The notes under the pieces are model-generated. The model was not told the DNA's origin. It saw nothing but the letters and a program-made list of their open reading frames with translations, and searched no databases. The position numbers and the translations under genes are program-made. A DNA stretch of 64,000 nucleotides, from the NCBI GenBank assembly GCA_963738425.1, contig CAVTWT010000032.1, forward strand, positions 48,516 through 112,515. Direction: 5' to 3'. This document shows positions 27,704-36,450 of the stretch, in pieces (positions within the stretch are counted from its first letter, which is position 1; each line of letters starts with the position of its first letter). The DNA comes from CADEEN01 sp963738425 (GTDB taxonomy: Bacteria; Pseudomonadota; Gammaproteobacteria; Burkholderiales; Burkholderiaceae_C).

Positions 27704-28084
27704 ATGACTCTGTTCCACGCCGTTGTCCTGGTTGACCACAACCAAGCGCAGGTTCTGCAATTCGATGCCGAGCATGTGCAGGCGCAGAAGGTCAAGGCGC
27801 ACAACCACTACACGAAGCAGCACGGCAGCCAGGTGCGCAGCGAGCATGAGTTCTTCGGCCGTGTGTGCGACGCGCTGGACGACATCGCCGAGGTGTTGAT
27901 CACCGGCTCGAAAACGGCCCTCGCCGACTTCAAGCACTACGCCGACAAGCATCGCCCGCAGACGGCCAAGCGGATCGTCGGCTATGAGGCGGTTGACCAT
28001 CCCAGCGAGCACCAACTGATCGCTCTGGCGCGCCAGTACTTCCTGCGCTACGACCGCATGGCGGGTACGCCGACGCCGACCTGA
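27704..28084 (+). CDS. Conserved hypothetical protein (sometimes named translational machinery protein)
   Basis: A 126-residue cytosolic protein that begins TLFHAVVLVDHNQAQVLQFD and ends with an alpha-helical region LIALARQYFLRYDRMAGTP. From memory, close homologues in Burkholderiales carry the label translational machinery protein, and the opening resembles the domain of peptide-release-factor-like proteins, but no catalytic motif is seen. It stands alone between divergent and convergent neighbours. Confidence 0.7.
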   Translation: MTLFHAVVLVDHNQAQVLQFDAEHVQAQKVKAHNHYTKQHGSQVRSEHEFFGRVCDALDDIAEVLITGSKTALADFKHYADKHRPQTAKRIVGYEAVDHPSEHQLIALARQYFLRYDRMAGTPTPT

Positions 28085-28114
28085 ATCAGCGGCGGCAGCA
28101 CCTATTGCTGCGAC

Positions 28115-30322
28115 TCAGGCGGCGTGGGCCTTCACCTTGAGCCGCCACGCGTGCAGCAGGGGCTCGGTGTAACCGCTGGGTTGCTCCTTGCCCTTCCACA
28201 CCAGATCGCACGCGGCTTGATAGGCCGCCGACGTCTTGAAGTTGCCGGCCATGTTCTTGTAGGCCGCATCGCCGGCGTTCTGCATGTCCACCACTGCGGC
28301 CATGCGCTCGAAGGTCGCGCGCACCTGCGCTTCGGTGACGACGCCATGGTGCAGCCAGTTGGCGATGTGCTGCGAGCAGATGCGCAGCGTCGCCCGGTCT
28401 TCCATCAGGCCGACGTTGTGGATGTCGGGCACCTTCGAACAGCCCACGCCCTGGTCAATCCAGCGCACGACGTAGCCGAGGATGCCCTGCACGTTGTTGT
28501 CGAGTTCCTGCTGCACCTCGGGCGGCGTCCAGAACGGCAGCAGCGCCACCGGCACCTGCAGGATCGCGTCCAGCAGCTTCTCTTCCACCATCGCCGCTTT
28601 CGGGCCGAGGGCAAACGCTTCCATGCTTTCCTGCAGCGTGGCGACGTCGACCTGGTGGTAGTGCAGCGCGTGCAGCGTGGCGGCGGTGGGGCTGGGCACC
28701 CACGCGGTGTTGGCGCCGGCCTGCGGATGCGCGATCTTCTCCTTCATCATGTCGGCCATCAGGTCCGGCATCGCCCACATGCCCTTGCCGATCTGGGCGC
28801 GTCCGCGCAGCCCGCAGGCCAGGCCGATCTGCACGTTGTTGAACTCGTAGGCGCGCAGCCAGGTCGCCATCTTCATGCGCGGCTTGCGCACCATCGGCCC
28901 GGCGTACATCGCGGTGTGCATCTCATCGCCCGTGCGGTCGAGGAAGCCGGTGTTGATGAAGGCCACGCGGTGCTGCGCAGCCTCGATGCAGGCCCGCAGG
29001 TTGACGCTGGTGCGCCGCTCCTCGTCCATGATGCCGAGCTTGACGGTGTTCTCCGTCAGCCCGAGCATGGCCTCGACGCGGCCGAAGAGTTCGGCCGCGA
29101 ACGCCACCTCGGCGGGGCCGTGCATCTTCGGCTTGACGATGTACACGCTGCCGGTGCGCGTGTTGTGCAGTCCCCGCGTGCCCAGGCGCTTCAGGTCGTG
29201 CAGCGCGATCGTCGTCGTCACGACGGCGTCGAGGATGCCTTCCGGGATCTCGCTGCCGTCGCCGAGCAGCACCGCCGGGTTCGTCATCAGGTGGCCTACG
29301 TTGCGCACGAACAGCAGCGAGCGGCCATGCAACGTGACAGGGCGGCCGTCGGCACCGGTGTAAACGCGGTCGGGTTCGAGCGCGCGCGTGAATGACTTGC
29401 CGCCCTTGGCGACCTCCTCGGTCAGTGTGCCGCGCAGGATGCCCAGCCAATTTCGGTAGGCGAGCACCTTGTCGTCGGCATCGACGGCGGCGATCGAGTC
29501 CTCGAGGTCGAGGATGGTCGACAGGGCGGCTTCGAGCACGAGGTCCGCGACGCCGGCCGCGTCGGTGCGCCCGATCGGGTGGTTGCGGTCGATGCGCACC
29601 TCGAGGTGCAGACCGTGATGGCGCAGCAGCAGCGCCGACGGCGCCGCGGCGTCGCCCTGATAGCCGACGAAGCCGGCGGCGTCAGCCAGGCCGCGGGTCG
29701 ACCCGTCCTTCGTCGCGACCACGAGCCGGCCGCTCTCGACACGGTAGGCAGTGGCGTCGCGATGCGAGCCGGTGGCCAGCGGCGCGGCCTGGTCGAGCAC
29801 GGCGCGCGCGTACTCGATCACCTTCTGCCCGCGCGCCGGGTTGTAGCCGCGGCCTTTCTCCGCGCCGCCGGACTCCGGGATCACGTCGGTGCCGTACAGC
29901 GCGTCGTAGAGCGAGCCCCAGCGCGCGTTGGCGGCATTGAGCGCGTAGCGCGCGTTGGTGATCGGCACCACCAGCTGCGGCCCGGCCTGGCGGGCCAGTT
30001 CGTCGTCGACGTTGGCCGTCTGGCAGTGCACCAGGCCCGAGGGCTCGACGAGGTAGCCGATGCGCTTGAGGAAGGCGCGGTAGGCGGGCATGTCGCCGAT
30101 CGGCCCGGGGTTGGCGCGATGCCAGGCGTCGAGTTCGGCCTGCAGTCGGTCCCGCTCGGCCAGCAGCGCAGCGTTCTTCGGGGCGAGGTCGTGGGCCAGC
30201 ACGTCGAAGCCGCGCCAGAAGGTGTCGCGGTCGAGGCCGCTGCCGGGCAGCACCTCGTCTTCGATGAAACGATGGAGGACAGAGGCCACCTGCAGGCGGC
30301 CGGCGGCGATGCGTTCGGTCAT
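28115..30322 (-). CDS. glcB: Malate synthase G
   Basis: Malate synthase G condenses glyoxylate with acetyl-CoA to malate in the glyoxylate bypass and glycolate use. The 735-residue size is that of the G isoform. Recognisable parts are the early NARWGSLYDALYGTD, the acidic DLEDSIAAVDADDK region, the Mg-binding IMDEERRTSVNLRACI segment, and the C-terminal LVWKGKEQPSGYTEPLLH. The ATG at 30322 overlaps the stop of the upstream dehalogenase gene by 4 bases. A divergent LysR gene with an operator-like palindrome suggests regulation of this two-gene unit. Confidence 0.95.
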   Translation of the reverse strand: MTERIAAGRLQVASVLHRFIEDEVLPGSGLDRDTFWRGFDVLAHDLAPKNAALLAERDRLQAELDAWHRANPGPIGDMPAYRAFLKRIGYLVEPSGLVHCQTANVDDELARQAGPQLVVPITNARYALNAANARWGSLYDALYGTDVIPESGGAEKGRGYNPARGQKVIEYARAVLDQAAPLATGSHRDATAYRVESGRLVVATKDGSTRGLADAAGFVGYQGDAAAPSALLLRHHGLHLEVRIDRNHPIGRTDAAGVADLVLEAALSTILDLEDSIAAVDADDKVLAYRNWLGILRGTLTEEVAKGGKSFTRALEPDRVYTGADGRPVTLHGRSLLFVRNVGHLMTNPAVLLGDGSEIPEGILDAVVTTTIALHDLKRLGTRGLHNTRTGSVYIVKPKMHGPAEVAFAAELFGRVEAMLGLTENTVKLGIMDEERRTSVNLRACIEAAQHRVAFINTGFLDRTGDEMHTAMYAGPMVRKPRMKMATWLRAYEFNNVQIGLACGLRGRAQIGKGMWAMPDLMADMMKEKIAHPQAGANTAWVPSPTAATLHALHYHQVDVATLQESMEAFALGPKAAMVEEKLLDAILQVPVALLPFWTPPEVQQELDNNVQGILGYVVRWIDQGVGCSKVPDIHNVGLMEDRATLRICSQHIANWLHHGVVTEAQVRATFERMAAVVDMQNAGDAAYKNMAGNFKTSAAYQAACDLVWKGKEQPSGYTEPLLHAWRLKVKAHAA

Positions 30323-31032
30323 GGTCTTTCGGGGTCGGAGATGAAAAAGGAAAGGACTTCGCGCAGGCTGGCGCCGCTGCGCGTGGGCTCGACGCCGAGC
30401 TGGTCCAGCGGCACGCCGTCGCGGTTGATCCACAGCGTCGTGTAGCCATGCCAGGTGGCGCCCAGAGCGTCCCAGCAATTGCTCGAGACGAACAGGATGT
30501 CCTTGGCCGGCAGGCCCAGCGCCTTCGGGCCGAGCGCATAGGCGGCGGAGTCGGTCTTGAAGCGCCGCACCGTGTCGACCGACAGGATCGGGTTCAACAG
30601 GTGGGTGAAGCCAGCGCTTTGAACCGCGGCTTCAAGCATCGGCGGGTCGCCGTTGGACAGGATGCCGGCCGTGATGCCCAGCCGCTTCAGGTGCGCCAGC
30701 ACCGCCCGGTTCTCGGGGAACGGTTTGAGCATGCGGTACTGCGCCAGCAGCTTGGCCTCGCTGGCCGGGTCCACCGGCAGCTCGAAGCGCAGCACTGAAT
30801 AGCGCAGCGCGTTGCAGGTGATGTCCCAGAACGAGGCGTAGCGGTTGCTCATCGTCAGTAGCCGCGAGTACTCGATCTGCTTGTCGCGCCACAACAAGAC
30901 CAGCTTGTGCCCGCGTCCGGGGAACAGGTTTTCGGCTGTGTCGATCAGGCTGTGCACGTCGAACAGCGTGCCGTAGGCGTCGAACAGGACGGCCTTGGGC
31001 GTGGGTGTGGACGCGGCATCAGACATGACCAT
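30319..31032 (-). CDS. Haloacid dehalogenase type II (HAD superfamily)
   Basis: The 237-residue protein has the L-2-haloacid-dehalogenase pattern: nucleophile Asp18 in LFDAYGTLFDVHS, GILSNGDPPMLEAA, a lysine in RRFKTDSAAYALG, and FVSSNCWDALGATWHG. Type II enzymes turn 2-haloacids into 2-hydroxyacids such as glycolate, which can feed glyoxylate to the coupled malate synthase; the actual substrate is unproven. A second in-frame ATG at 31026 is an alternative start. Confidence 0.85.
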   Translation of the reverse strand: MVMSDAASTPTPKAVLFDAYGTLFDVHSLIDTAENLFPGRGHKLVLLWRDKQIEYSRLLTMSNRYASFWDITCNALRYSVLRFELPVDPASEAKLLAQYRMLKPFPENRAVLAHLKRLGITAGILSNGDPPMLEAAVQSAGFTHLLNPILSVDTVRRFKTDSAAYALGPKALGLPAKDILFVSSNCWDALGATWHGYTTLWINRDGVPLDQLGVEPTRSGASLREVLSFFISDPERP

Positions 31033-31079
31033 GAACTTTATTCGGAACTTGGGCAGCGATTAAGCGTTGCAAACGGCAG

Positions 31080-31099
31080 GCATTGCTGCTGCGCAATGC
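31080..31099. promoter_or_regulatory. Probable LysR-type operator (T-N11-A palindrome)
   Basis: GCATTGC and GCAATGC form a perfect 7-bp inverted repeat separated by six bases, with T-N11-A spacing as expected for LysR boxes. It lies between the divergent dehalogenase-glcB unit and the LysR gene, so it is probably the binding site of that regulator. Confidence 0.55.
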
Positions 31100-31107
31100 A
31101 GAATTAG

Positions 31108-31175
31108 GCCCACCCCGAAGCGGCCTCCGGCCGCTACCCCTCAAGGGGCACCGCCAGCGGCCTGGCTGAGCCAGA
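31108..31175. repeat. GC-rich palindromic intergenic element
   Basis: The stretch GCCCACCCCGAAGCGGCC, then GGCCGCTACCCCTCAAGGGG and a GC-rich tail, contains nested inverted repeats (GCGGCCTCCGGCCGC; CCCCTCAAGGGG). It resembles the elements at 4033-4204, 40111-40210 and 52747-52820 in style and composition, and sits 40 bases before the LysR start. Confidence 0.55.
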
Positions 31176-31215
31176 TCCGCGGCGGTCGCTTGGTAAGGCA
31201 CGCACGCAGTCTCAC

Positions 31216-32127
31216 ATGGACAAGCTCAAGCAGATCGAATCTTTCGTCGGCGTGGCCGCCAAGGGCAGCCTGACGGCCGCGGCGAAGGCCGAGGGTGTGG
31301 CCCCGGCGGTGATCGGCCGGCGCGTCGATGCGCTCGAAGAGCGCCTGGGCGTGAAGCTGATGATGCGGACCACGCGGCGCATCACGCTGACCCACGAAGG
31401 CAGCGCCTTTCTCGACGACTGCCAGCGGTTGTTGCAGGATCTGGCCAGCGCTGAAGCCAGTGTCAGTGCAGGTGGCGCGAAAGCCAGTGGTTACTTGCGT
31501 GTGACGGCGCCGGCCGGTTTTGGCCGCCGTCATGTGGCGCCGATGGTGCCGAAGTTCATCGCCCAGCACCCGGACGTGCACCTGTCGCTGAACCTGTCGG
31601 ACCGCGTGATCGACATCGTCAGCGAGAACTTCGATTGCGCGGTGCGCGTCGGCGACATGCCCGATTCGAGCCTGGTCGGCATGCGTCTGGCCGACAACCG
31701 CCGCCAGTGCGTCGCCACACCGGCCTACCTCAAACGGGCTGGTACACCGGCCACGCCGGCCGACCTGCACCGCCACGAGTGCCTGGCGCTGTCGTCAGAC
31801 GCCAGCCAGACGCGCGGCTGGGCCTTCGTCGTCGACGGTGCGGTCACGCACCTGCGGCCGAGCGGCCGGCTCGATTGCAGCGACGGCCAGGTGCTGCACG
31901 AGTGGTGCCTGCTCGGCCTGGGCATCGCCTGGCGCAGCACCTGGGAGGTCGATGCCGACATCACGGCCGGCCGCCTGGTCAGCGTGCTCGATGAATTCGC
32001 TGCGCCGCCCAACGGCATCTACGCCGTGTTCGCGCACGCCAAGCACCTGCCGCTGCGCGTGCGCCTGTGGGTTGATTTCCTCAAGCAGGCCTGGGGTGAA
32101 CCCAAGTACTGGAAGGCGGCCGCCTGA
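31216..32127 (+). CDS. LysR family transcriptional regulator
   Basis: A 303-residue regulator with an N-terminal winged helix-turn-helix (LKQIESFVGVAAKGSLTAAA, then VIGRRVDALEERLGVKL) and a C-terminal effector-binding domain from about residue 90 (GYLRVTAPAGFGRRHVAP). It belongs to the large DhcR/CrgA-like group. It is divergent from the haloacid dehalogenase-malate synthase unit and is the obvious candidate regulator; effector unknown. An intrinsic terminator follows. Confidence 0.9.
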   Translation: MDKLKQIESFVGVAAKGSLTAAAKAEGVAPAVIGRRVDALEERLGVKLMMRTTRRITLTHEGSAFLDDCQRLLQDLASAEASVSAGGAKASGYLRVTAPAGFGRRHVAPMVPKFIAQHPDVHLSLNLSDRVIDIVSENFDCAVRVGDMPDSSLVGMRLADNRRQCVATPAYLKRAGTPATPADLHRHECLALSSDASQTRGWAFVVDGAVTHLRPSGRLDCSDGQVLHEWCLLGLGIAWRSTWEVDADITAGRLVSVLDEFAAPPNGIYAVFAHAKHLPLRVRLWVDFLKQAWGEPKYWKAAA

Positions 32128-32131
32128 AACG

Positions 32132-32158
32132 AAAAAGCCCGGCGAGCGCCGGGCTTTT
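32132..32158. terminator. Bidirectional intrinsic terminator
   Basis: Hairpin GCCCGGCGAGCGCCGGGC (32137-32154) is preceded by AAAAA and followed by TTTT, between the convergent LysR and PsiF genes. Confidence 0.85.
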
Positions 32159-32179
32159 CGATGGGTGGCAGCCGAAAGC

Positions 32180-32488
32180 TCAGGCTTTCTTGCTGAGGCA
32201 GTCCTTCATGAAGGCCTTGCGCTCGTCGCCTGCCTTGCCCGTGGCGTCCTTGTTGCACATCTTCATCTTTTCGCGCTGATTGCCGCCCGCAGCCGGTTTG
32301 GCGCCCAGGCAGCTCTTCATGAAGGCCTTGCGCTCATCGCCCTTCTTGCCTTCGGCGTCCTTGTTGCACGTCGCCATCTTTTCTTGTTGTGGTGTCTTGT
32401 CCTTCATCGGCGCGGCAGCGGCGTGACTGGCGGCAAACGAGCCGCTGGCGGCAAAGGCCAGTGCCAGGGCGGTGATCAGGTGTTTCAT
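32180..32488 (-). CDS. PsiF repeat-containing exported protein
   Basis: The 102-residue protein has a signal peptide (MKHLITALALAFAASGSFAAS) and two PsiF repeats, each with the pattern KMxxCNKDAxGKxGDERKAFMKxCL, giving four cysteines that could pair. PsiF of E. coli is phosphate-starvation inducible; the function is unknown. The ribosome-binding site is AAAGGAG just upstream of the ATG at 32488. No Pho box was identified with confidence. Confidence 0.9.
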   Translation of the reverse strand: MKHLITALALAFAASGSFAASHAAAAPMKDKTPQQEKMATCNKDAEGKKGDERKAFMKSCLGAKPAAGGNQREKMKMCNKDATGKAGDERKAFMKDCLSKKA

Positions 32489-32578
32489 CGGAGCTCCTTT
32501 GTTCTATGAACAAATAAATGGGCGGGATTTCGCCGCCGCGGATTGGAGCAGACCTAACGCAAGGCGTCTAGCAATCGT

Positions 32579-33931
32579 CTACAGGATCCGGCGCGGATGG
32601 TCGAGCGCTTCGTGCGCAGCGTGCAGGCGCTTGACCAGCACCTTGATGAACGCGTCGTCGAAGCGGTGACGAGTGCCTGCCGACAGTTGCGCCATCGCCT
32701 CCGGGTTGAACGAGATCGTGGTGCAGGTCTGCGACACGATCACATCGGCTTGGTGCACACGCAGCTCGGGGCTCGGCGCGAGGTAGGCCATCTCGCCGAC
32801 CGAGGCCCCCTTGCCGAGCTCGGCGACCTTGTTGCCGTCGCGAAAGACCTCGACGCTACCCTGCGCGACAAGGTAGAAGTTGCGCCCTTCCTGGCCCTTC
32901 TTGTAGAGCGCGTGGCCGAAGTTGAAGCGCTGCCACTTCGCGCGGTGCACGACTTCCCAGAGCTCGACGTCGCCGAAGGCGCTGAAAAAGTCGAGCCCGC
33001 GCAGCAGGTTGAAGCGCTCGGAGTCGAGCACGCCTTGCAACTTGCCGCGCGGCACCTCGCGCCGGGCGATCACGCCGGCCAGGCTCTGCGCAAAGTCGTC
33101 CCAGTTGCCCGGGCGGTCGGCCGGGTTCTTTTCCAGCGCGCGCTGCAGCAAGGCTTCGAGGCTCGCCGGCACGCCGTCGCGCAGGCTGGCCAGCGGTTGC
33201 GGCTGCTCGTTGAAGACCTGGTGCATCAGCGCAGCCTGCGTCGGTGCGTCGAACGGCGGCCGGCCGGCGATCAGGTGGTAGAGCACCGCGGCCAGCGAGT
33301 ACATGTCGGCGCGCGCATCGATCTCGCCGCCGTCGAGCTGCTCGGGCGAGATGTAGGCCAGCGAGCCGACACGGTGAACTGCCGTTCGCTCGGCGTCGAG
33401 CTGCAGCACGCTGCCGAAATCGGTGAGCTTGACATCGACCACGGTGTCGCGGTCCATCACGGCGAGCACGTTGGCCGGCTTGACGTCGCGGTGGATCAGG
33501 CCCTGGCGCGACACATAGCCCAGAGCCATCGCGCACTTGAAACCGATTTCGACGACCTGCTCGAGCGACAGCAGCGAGTCCGGCCGGCAGAACGTTTTCA
33601 GCGTCGTGCCCGGCACGTATTCCATGACGAGGTACGGCAACTCCGGGTCGGGCACGGCGTCGAAGATCTGGACCACGTTCGGATGTTCGAGGCGGCCGAC
33701 GAGATCGGCTTCGGCGGCGAAGAAGCGCTTGAAGTAGTGGCCGTCGTCGTCATCGCTGCTGCCCTGCGCACGCGCGGGCACGCGCAGGCACTTGATGGCG
33801 ACGTCACGGCCGCGGAACTCGTCGCGGGCGTGGAAGACCTCGCTCGTCGCGCCCTCGCCCAGACGGCCCAGCACCTTGTACTTGCCGATCTGGCGCGGCA
33901 ATCGGCCTGGAACTGAGGTGTCTGCGGACAT
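32579..33931 (-). CDS. Serine/threonine protein kinase with C-terminal cyclic-nucleotide-binding domain
   Basis: A 450-residue Hanks-type kinase. Residues of about 15-285 carry all key motifs: glycine loop GRLGEGATSEVF, lysine in DVAIKCL, HRDVKPANV near residue 147, DFGS and the SPEQLDGG activation-segment end. Residues of about 310-430 form a cNMP-binding (Crp-like) fold with LYKKGQEGRNFYLVAQGSVE and GEMAYL. This suggests a kinase gated by a cyclic nucleotide or by a degenerate sensor of the same shape. There is no membrane segment. It diverges from argS across 100 bases. Confidence 0.9.
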   Translation of the reverse strand: MSADTSVPGRLPRQIGKYKVLGRLGEGATSEVFHARDEFRGRDVAIKCLRVPARAQGSSDDDDGHYFKRFFAAEADLVGRLEHPNVVQIFDAVPDPELPYLVMEYVPGTTLKTFCRPDSLLSLEQVVEIGFKCAMALGYVSRQGLIHRDVKPANVLAVMDRDTVVDVKLTDFGSVLQLDAERTAVHRVGSLAYISPEQLDGGEIDARADMYSLAAVLYHLIAGRPPFDAPTQAALMHQVFNEQPQPLASLRDGVPASLEALLQRALEKNPADRPGNWDDFAQSLAGVIARREVPRGKLQGVLDSERFNLLRGLDFFSAFGDVELWEVVHRAKWQRFNFGHALYKKGQEGRNFYLVAQGSVEVFRDGNKVAELGKGASVGEMAYLAPSPELRVHQADVIVSQTCTTISFNPEAMAQLSAGTRHRFDDAFIKVLVKRLHAAHEALDHPRRIL

Positions 33932-34020
33932 GGAGGTCGAGCATAGTGTTGCGTCGCTGGCGCCGATGCCTGTGCTTACAAGCGGGCGTGACCTTCGGCA
34001 CGCCGAGCGCTGCCCGCTTC

Positions 34021-34026
34021 TAGAAT
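34021..34026 (+). promoter_or_regulatory. Possible -10 box (TAGAAT) of argS
   Basis: TAGAAT ends 7 bases before the argS ATG, which would give a very short or absent leader. No clear -35 hexamer was found at 16-18 bases. Confidence 0.3.
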
Positions 34027-34033
34027 CGTCGTC

Positions 34034-35755
34034 ATGTTGCAGGCCCAGCAAGAACTTCTCGCGGCCCTGGCCCAGGCGCTCGACGAGACGGTGCCGGGCC
34101 ATGGTCTGACCCCCGTTTTCGAGTCGCCGAAGCAAGCCGCGCATGGCGACCTGGCCATCACTGCGGCGATGCCGTTGGCCAAGCAGAGCAAGACGGCGCC
34201 GCGCGGACTGGCCGAGCGCCTGGTCGCGGCGTTGCACAAGCAGCCCGCGGTGCAGCGCTGGGTGAGCGCTCTCGAGATCGCAGGCCCCGGCTTCATCAAC
34301 CTGCGTTTGTCGCCAGCCGCCAAGCAGGCCGTGGTGGCTGAGGTGATGGACGCCGGCGCGCGCTACGGCGTTCAGCCGCCCAACGGCCAGCATGTGATGG
34401 TCGAGTTCGTTTCGGCCAACCCGACCGGCCCGCTGCACCTGGGCCACGCGCGCCAGGCCGCACTCGGCGACGCGCTGTGCAGCCTGTTCGCGACGCAGGG
34501 CTGGCAGGTCACACGTGAGTTCTACTACAACGACGCCGGCGTGCAGATCGCCACGCTGGCGGCTTCGGTCAAGGCGCGCATCGACGGTCACAAGCCTGGC
34601 GACGCAGCGTGGCCCGAAGCGGCGTACCAAGGCGAGTACATCGCCGACATCGCCGTCGACTTCCTGGCCCGGAAGACCGTCAAGGCCGACGACCGCGAGT
34701 TCACGGCCTCGGGCGATCCGAACGATCTCGACGGCATCCGCCAGTTCGCCGTGGCCTACCTTCGCCATGAGCAGGATCTCGACTTGCAGGCCTTCGGCTT
34801 GAAGTTCGACCACTACTTTCTCGAATCGAGCCTGTACCGCGACGGCAAGGTCGAGTCCACCGTCGCGCGCCTGATGAAATCGGGCCACACCTACGAAGCC
34901 GATGGCGCGCTGTGGTTGAAGACCACCGAGTACGGCGACGACAAGGACCGCGTGATGCGCAAGTCCGACGGCACGTTCACCTACTTCCTGCCCGACGTGG
35001 CGTATCACATCGAGAAGTGGAATCGCGGCTACACCAAGTGCATCAACTGTCAGGGCACCGACCATCACGGCACGATCGCGCGCGTCAGGGCTGGCCTGCA
35101 AGCGTCCGGTCTCGGCATCCCGGCAGGCTTCCCGGACTATGTGCTCAACAAGATGGTCACCGTGATGAAGGGCGGCGCCGAGGTCAAGATCAGCAAGCGC
35201 GCTGGTGGCTACGTGACGCTGCGCGACCTGATCGACTGGACCAGCCGCGACGCGGTGCGCTTCTTTCTCATCAGCCGCAAGGCCGATACCGAGTACACCT
35301 TCGACGTCGATCTGGCCCTCGCGCAAAACGACGAGAACCCTGTGTTTTACGTGCAGTACGCGCATGCACGCATCTGCTCGGTGCTGGCGATGTGGCGCGA
35401 GAAAAAGGGCGACACCACGGCCCTGGCCGAAGCCGACCGGTCGCTCCTCACCGCCCCCACCGAAGCAGCGCTGATGCTCGCGCTGGCCGACTATCCGTCG
35501 ATGCTCACACGCGCCGCGGCCAACCTGGCCCCGCACGACGTGGCCTTCTACGCCCGATCGCTGGCCGCGGCCTTCCACAGCTACTACGCGGCCGAGCGTT
35601 TTCTGGTTGATGATGCGGCGCTGGCGCGCGCGCGCATGGCGCTGTTGACCGCCACGGCGCAGGTGCTCAAGAACTCGCTGGCCGTGCTCGGCGTCAGTGC
35701 GCCGGAGCGCATGGACCGCGAAACCCCTTCTGAAGAAGAGATCTCCACGACATGA
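34034..35755 (+). CDS. argS: Arginine--tRNA ligase
   Basis: A 573-residue class I aminoacyl-tRNA synthetase charging tRNA-Arg. The N-terminal additional domain (about 1-100) ends in GPGFINLRLSPAA, the HIGH-type motif is in NPTGPLHLGHARQAALGD near residue 135, and the KMSKS-region counterpart is VKISKRAGGYVTLRDLID near residue 385. The C-terminal anticodon-binding domain carries YPSMLTRAA and FHSYYAAERFL. Its stop overlaps the next ATG, so it leads the argS-SPOR-dsbA run. Confidence 0.97.
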   Translation: MLQAQQELLAALAQALDETVPGHGLTPVFESPKQAAHGDLAITAAMPLAKQSKTAPRGLAERLVAALHKQPAVQRWVSALEIAGPGFINLRLSPAAKQAVVAEVMDAGARYGVQPPNGQHVMVEFVSANPTGPLHLGHARQAALGDALCSLFATQGWQVTREFYYNDAGVQIATLAASVKARIDGHKPGDAAWPEAAYQGEYIADIAVDFLARKTVKADDREFTASGDPNDLDGIRQFAVAYLRHEQDLDLQAFGLKFDHYFLESSLYRDGKVESTVARLMKSGHTYEADGALWLKTTEYGDDKDRVMRKSDGTFTYFLPDVAYHIEKWNRGYTKCINCQGTDHHGTIARVRAGLQASGLGIPAGFPDYVLNKMVTVMKGGAEVKISKRAGGYVTLRDLIDWTSRDAVRFFLISRKADTEYTFDVDLALAQNDENPVFYVQYAHARICSVLAMWREKKGDTTALAEADRSLLTAPTEAALMLALADYPSMLTRAAANLAPHDVAFYARSLAAAFHSYYAAERFLVDDAALARARMALLTATAQVLKNSLAVLGVSAPERMDRETPSEEEISTT

Positions 35756-36417
35756 CTTCGCAGCAACGCGGCGGCTTCGCCCTTGGATTGATCGTCGGCC
35801 TGCTGGTCGGCTTGGCGCTGGCCATCGGTGTGGCGCTGTATGTGACCAAGGTGCCGGTGCCCTTCGTCAACAAGGTGCCGCAGCGCACCGCCGAGCAGGA
35901 CGCCGCCGAGACCGAACGCAACAAGAACTGGGATCCGAACGCGCCGCTGGCCACCAAGCCGGCGACGCCGATCAAGCCGCCGGGCGCCGCAGCCAGCGCT
36001 TCGCTGCCGCCGGGCATTGCGCCCGCGCCGGCGGCCACGGCGACGACAGCACCCAAACGCGACCCGGCCGCCATCCTGTCCGGTCAATCGCCCGCACCAG
36101 TGACCGCGGCCAAACCGGCGCCGACGCCGACGACGACAGCCACCGCGCCCATGCCCAAGTCCACCAAACCGGGCGCCGACCCGTTCACCTATTTCGTGCA
36201 AGTGGGCGCTTATGGCAAACCGGAAGACGCCGAACAGCAACGCGCCCGCATTGGCCTGATGGGCATGAGCGCCAAAGTGAGTGAGCGCGAACAGTCGGGC
36301 CGGACGATGTACCGGGTACGTCTGGGGCCTTACGAGCGCAAGGAAGATGCCGACGCCATTCAGGAACGTTTGTCCGGCAATGGCGTCGAAGCGGCGCTGG
36401 TGCGCGTGGAGCGCTGA
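35752..36417 (+). CDS. SPOR domain-containing membrane protein
   Basis: The 221-residue protein has a short cytosolic start, one membrane helix (LGLIVGLLVGLALAIGVALY), a long Pro/Ala/Thr-rich periplasmic linker, and a SPOR domain at about 145-220 (FTYFVQVGAYGKPEDAEQQR, YRVRLGPYERKEDAD). SPOR domains bind denuded peptidoglycan at the septum, so an FtsN-like cell-division role is likely. Coupled to argS by ATGA. Confidence 0.9.
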   Translation: MTSQQRGGFALGLIVGLLVGLALAIGVALYVTKVPVPFVNKVPQRTAEQDAAETERNKNWDPNAPLATKPATPIKPPGAAASASLPPGIAPAPAATATTAPKRDPAAILSGQSPAPVTAAKPAPTPTTTATAPMPKSTKPGADPFTYFVQVGAYGKPEDAEQQRARIGLMGMSAKVSEREQSGRTMYRVRLGPYERKEDADAIQERLSGNGVEAALVRVER

Positions 36418-36450
36418 CGGCTTTCGAGAACACAACAGGAACTGCAGAAC

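Noticed and set aside
33932..35578. N-terminal extension of the Ser/Thr kinase frame across argS
   Set aside because: It is antisense to argS; the kinase starts naturally at 33931.
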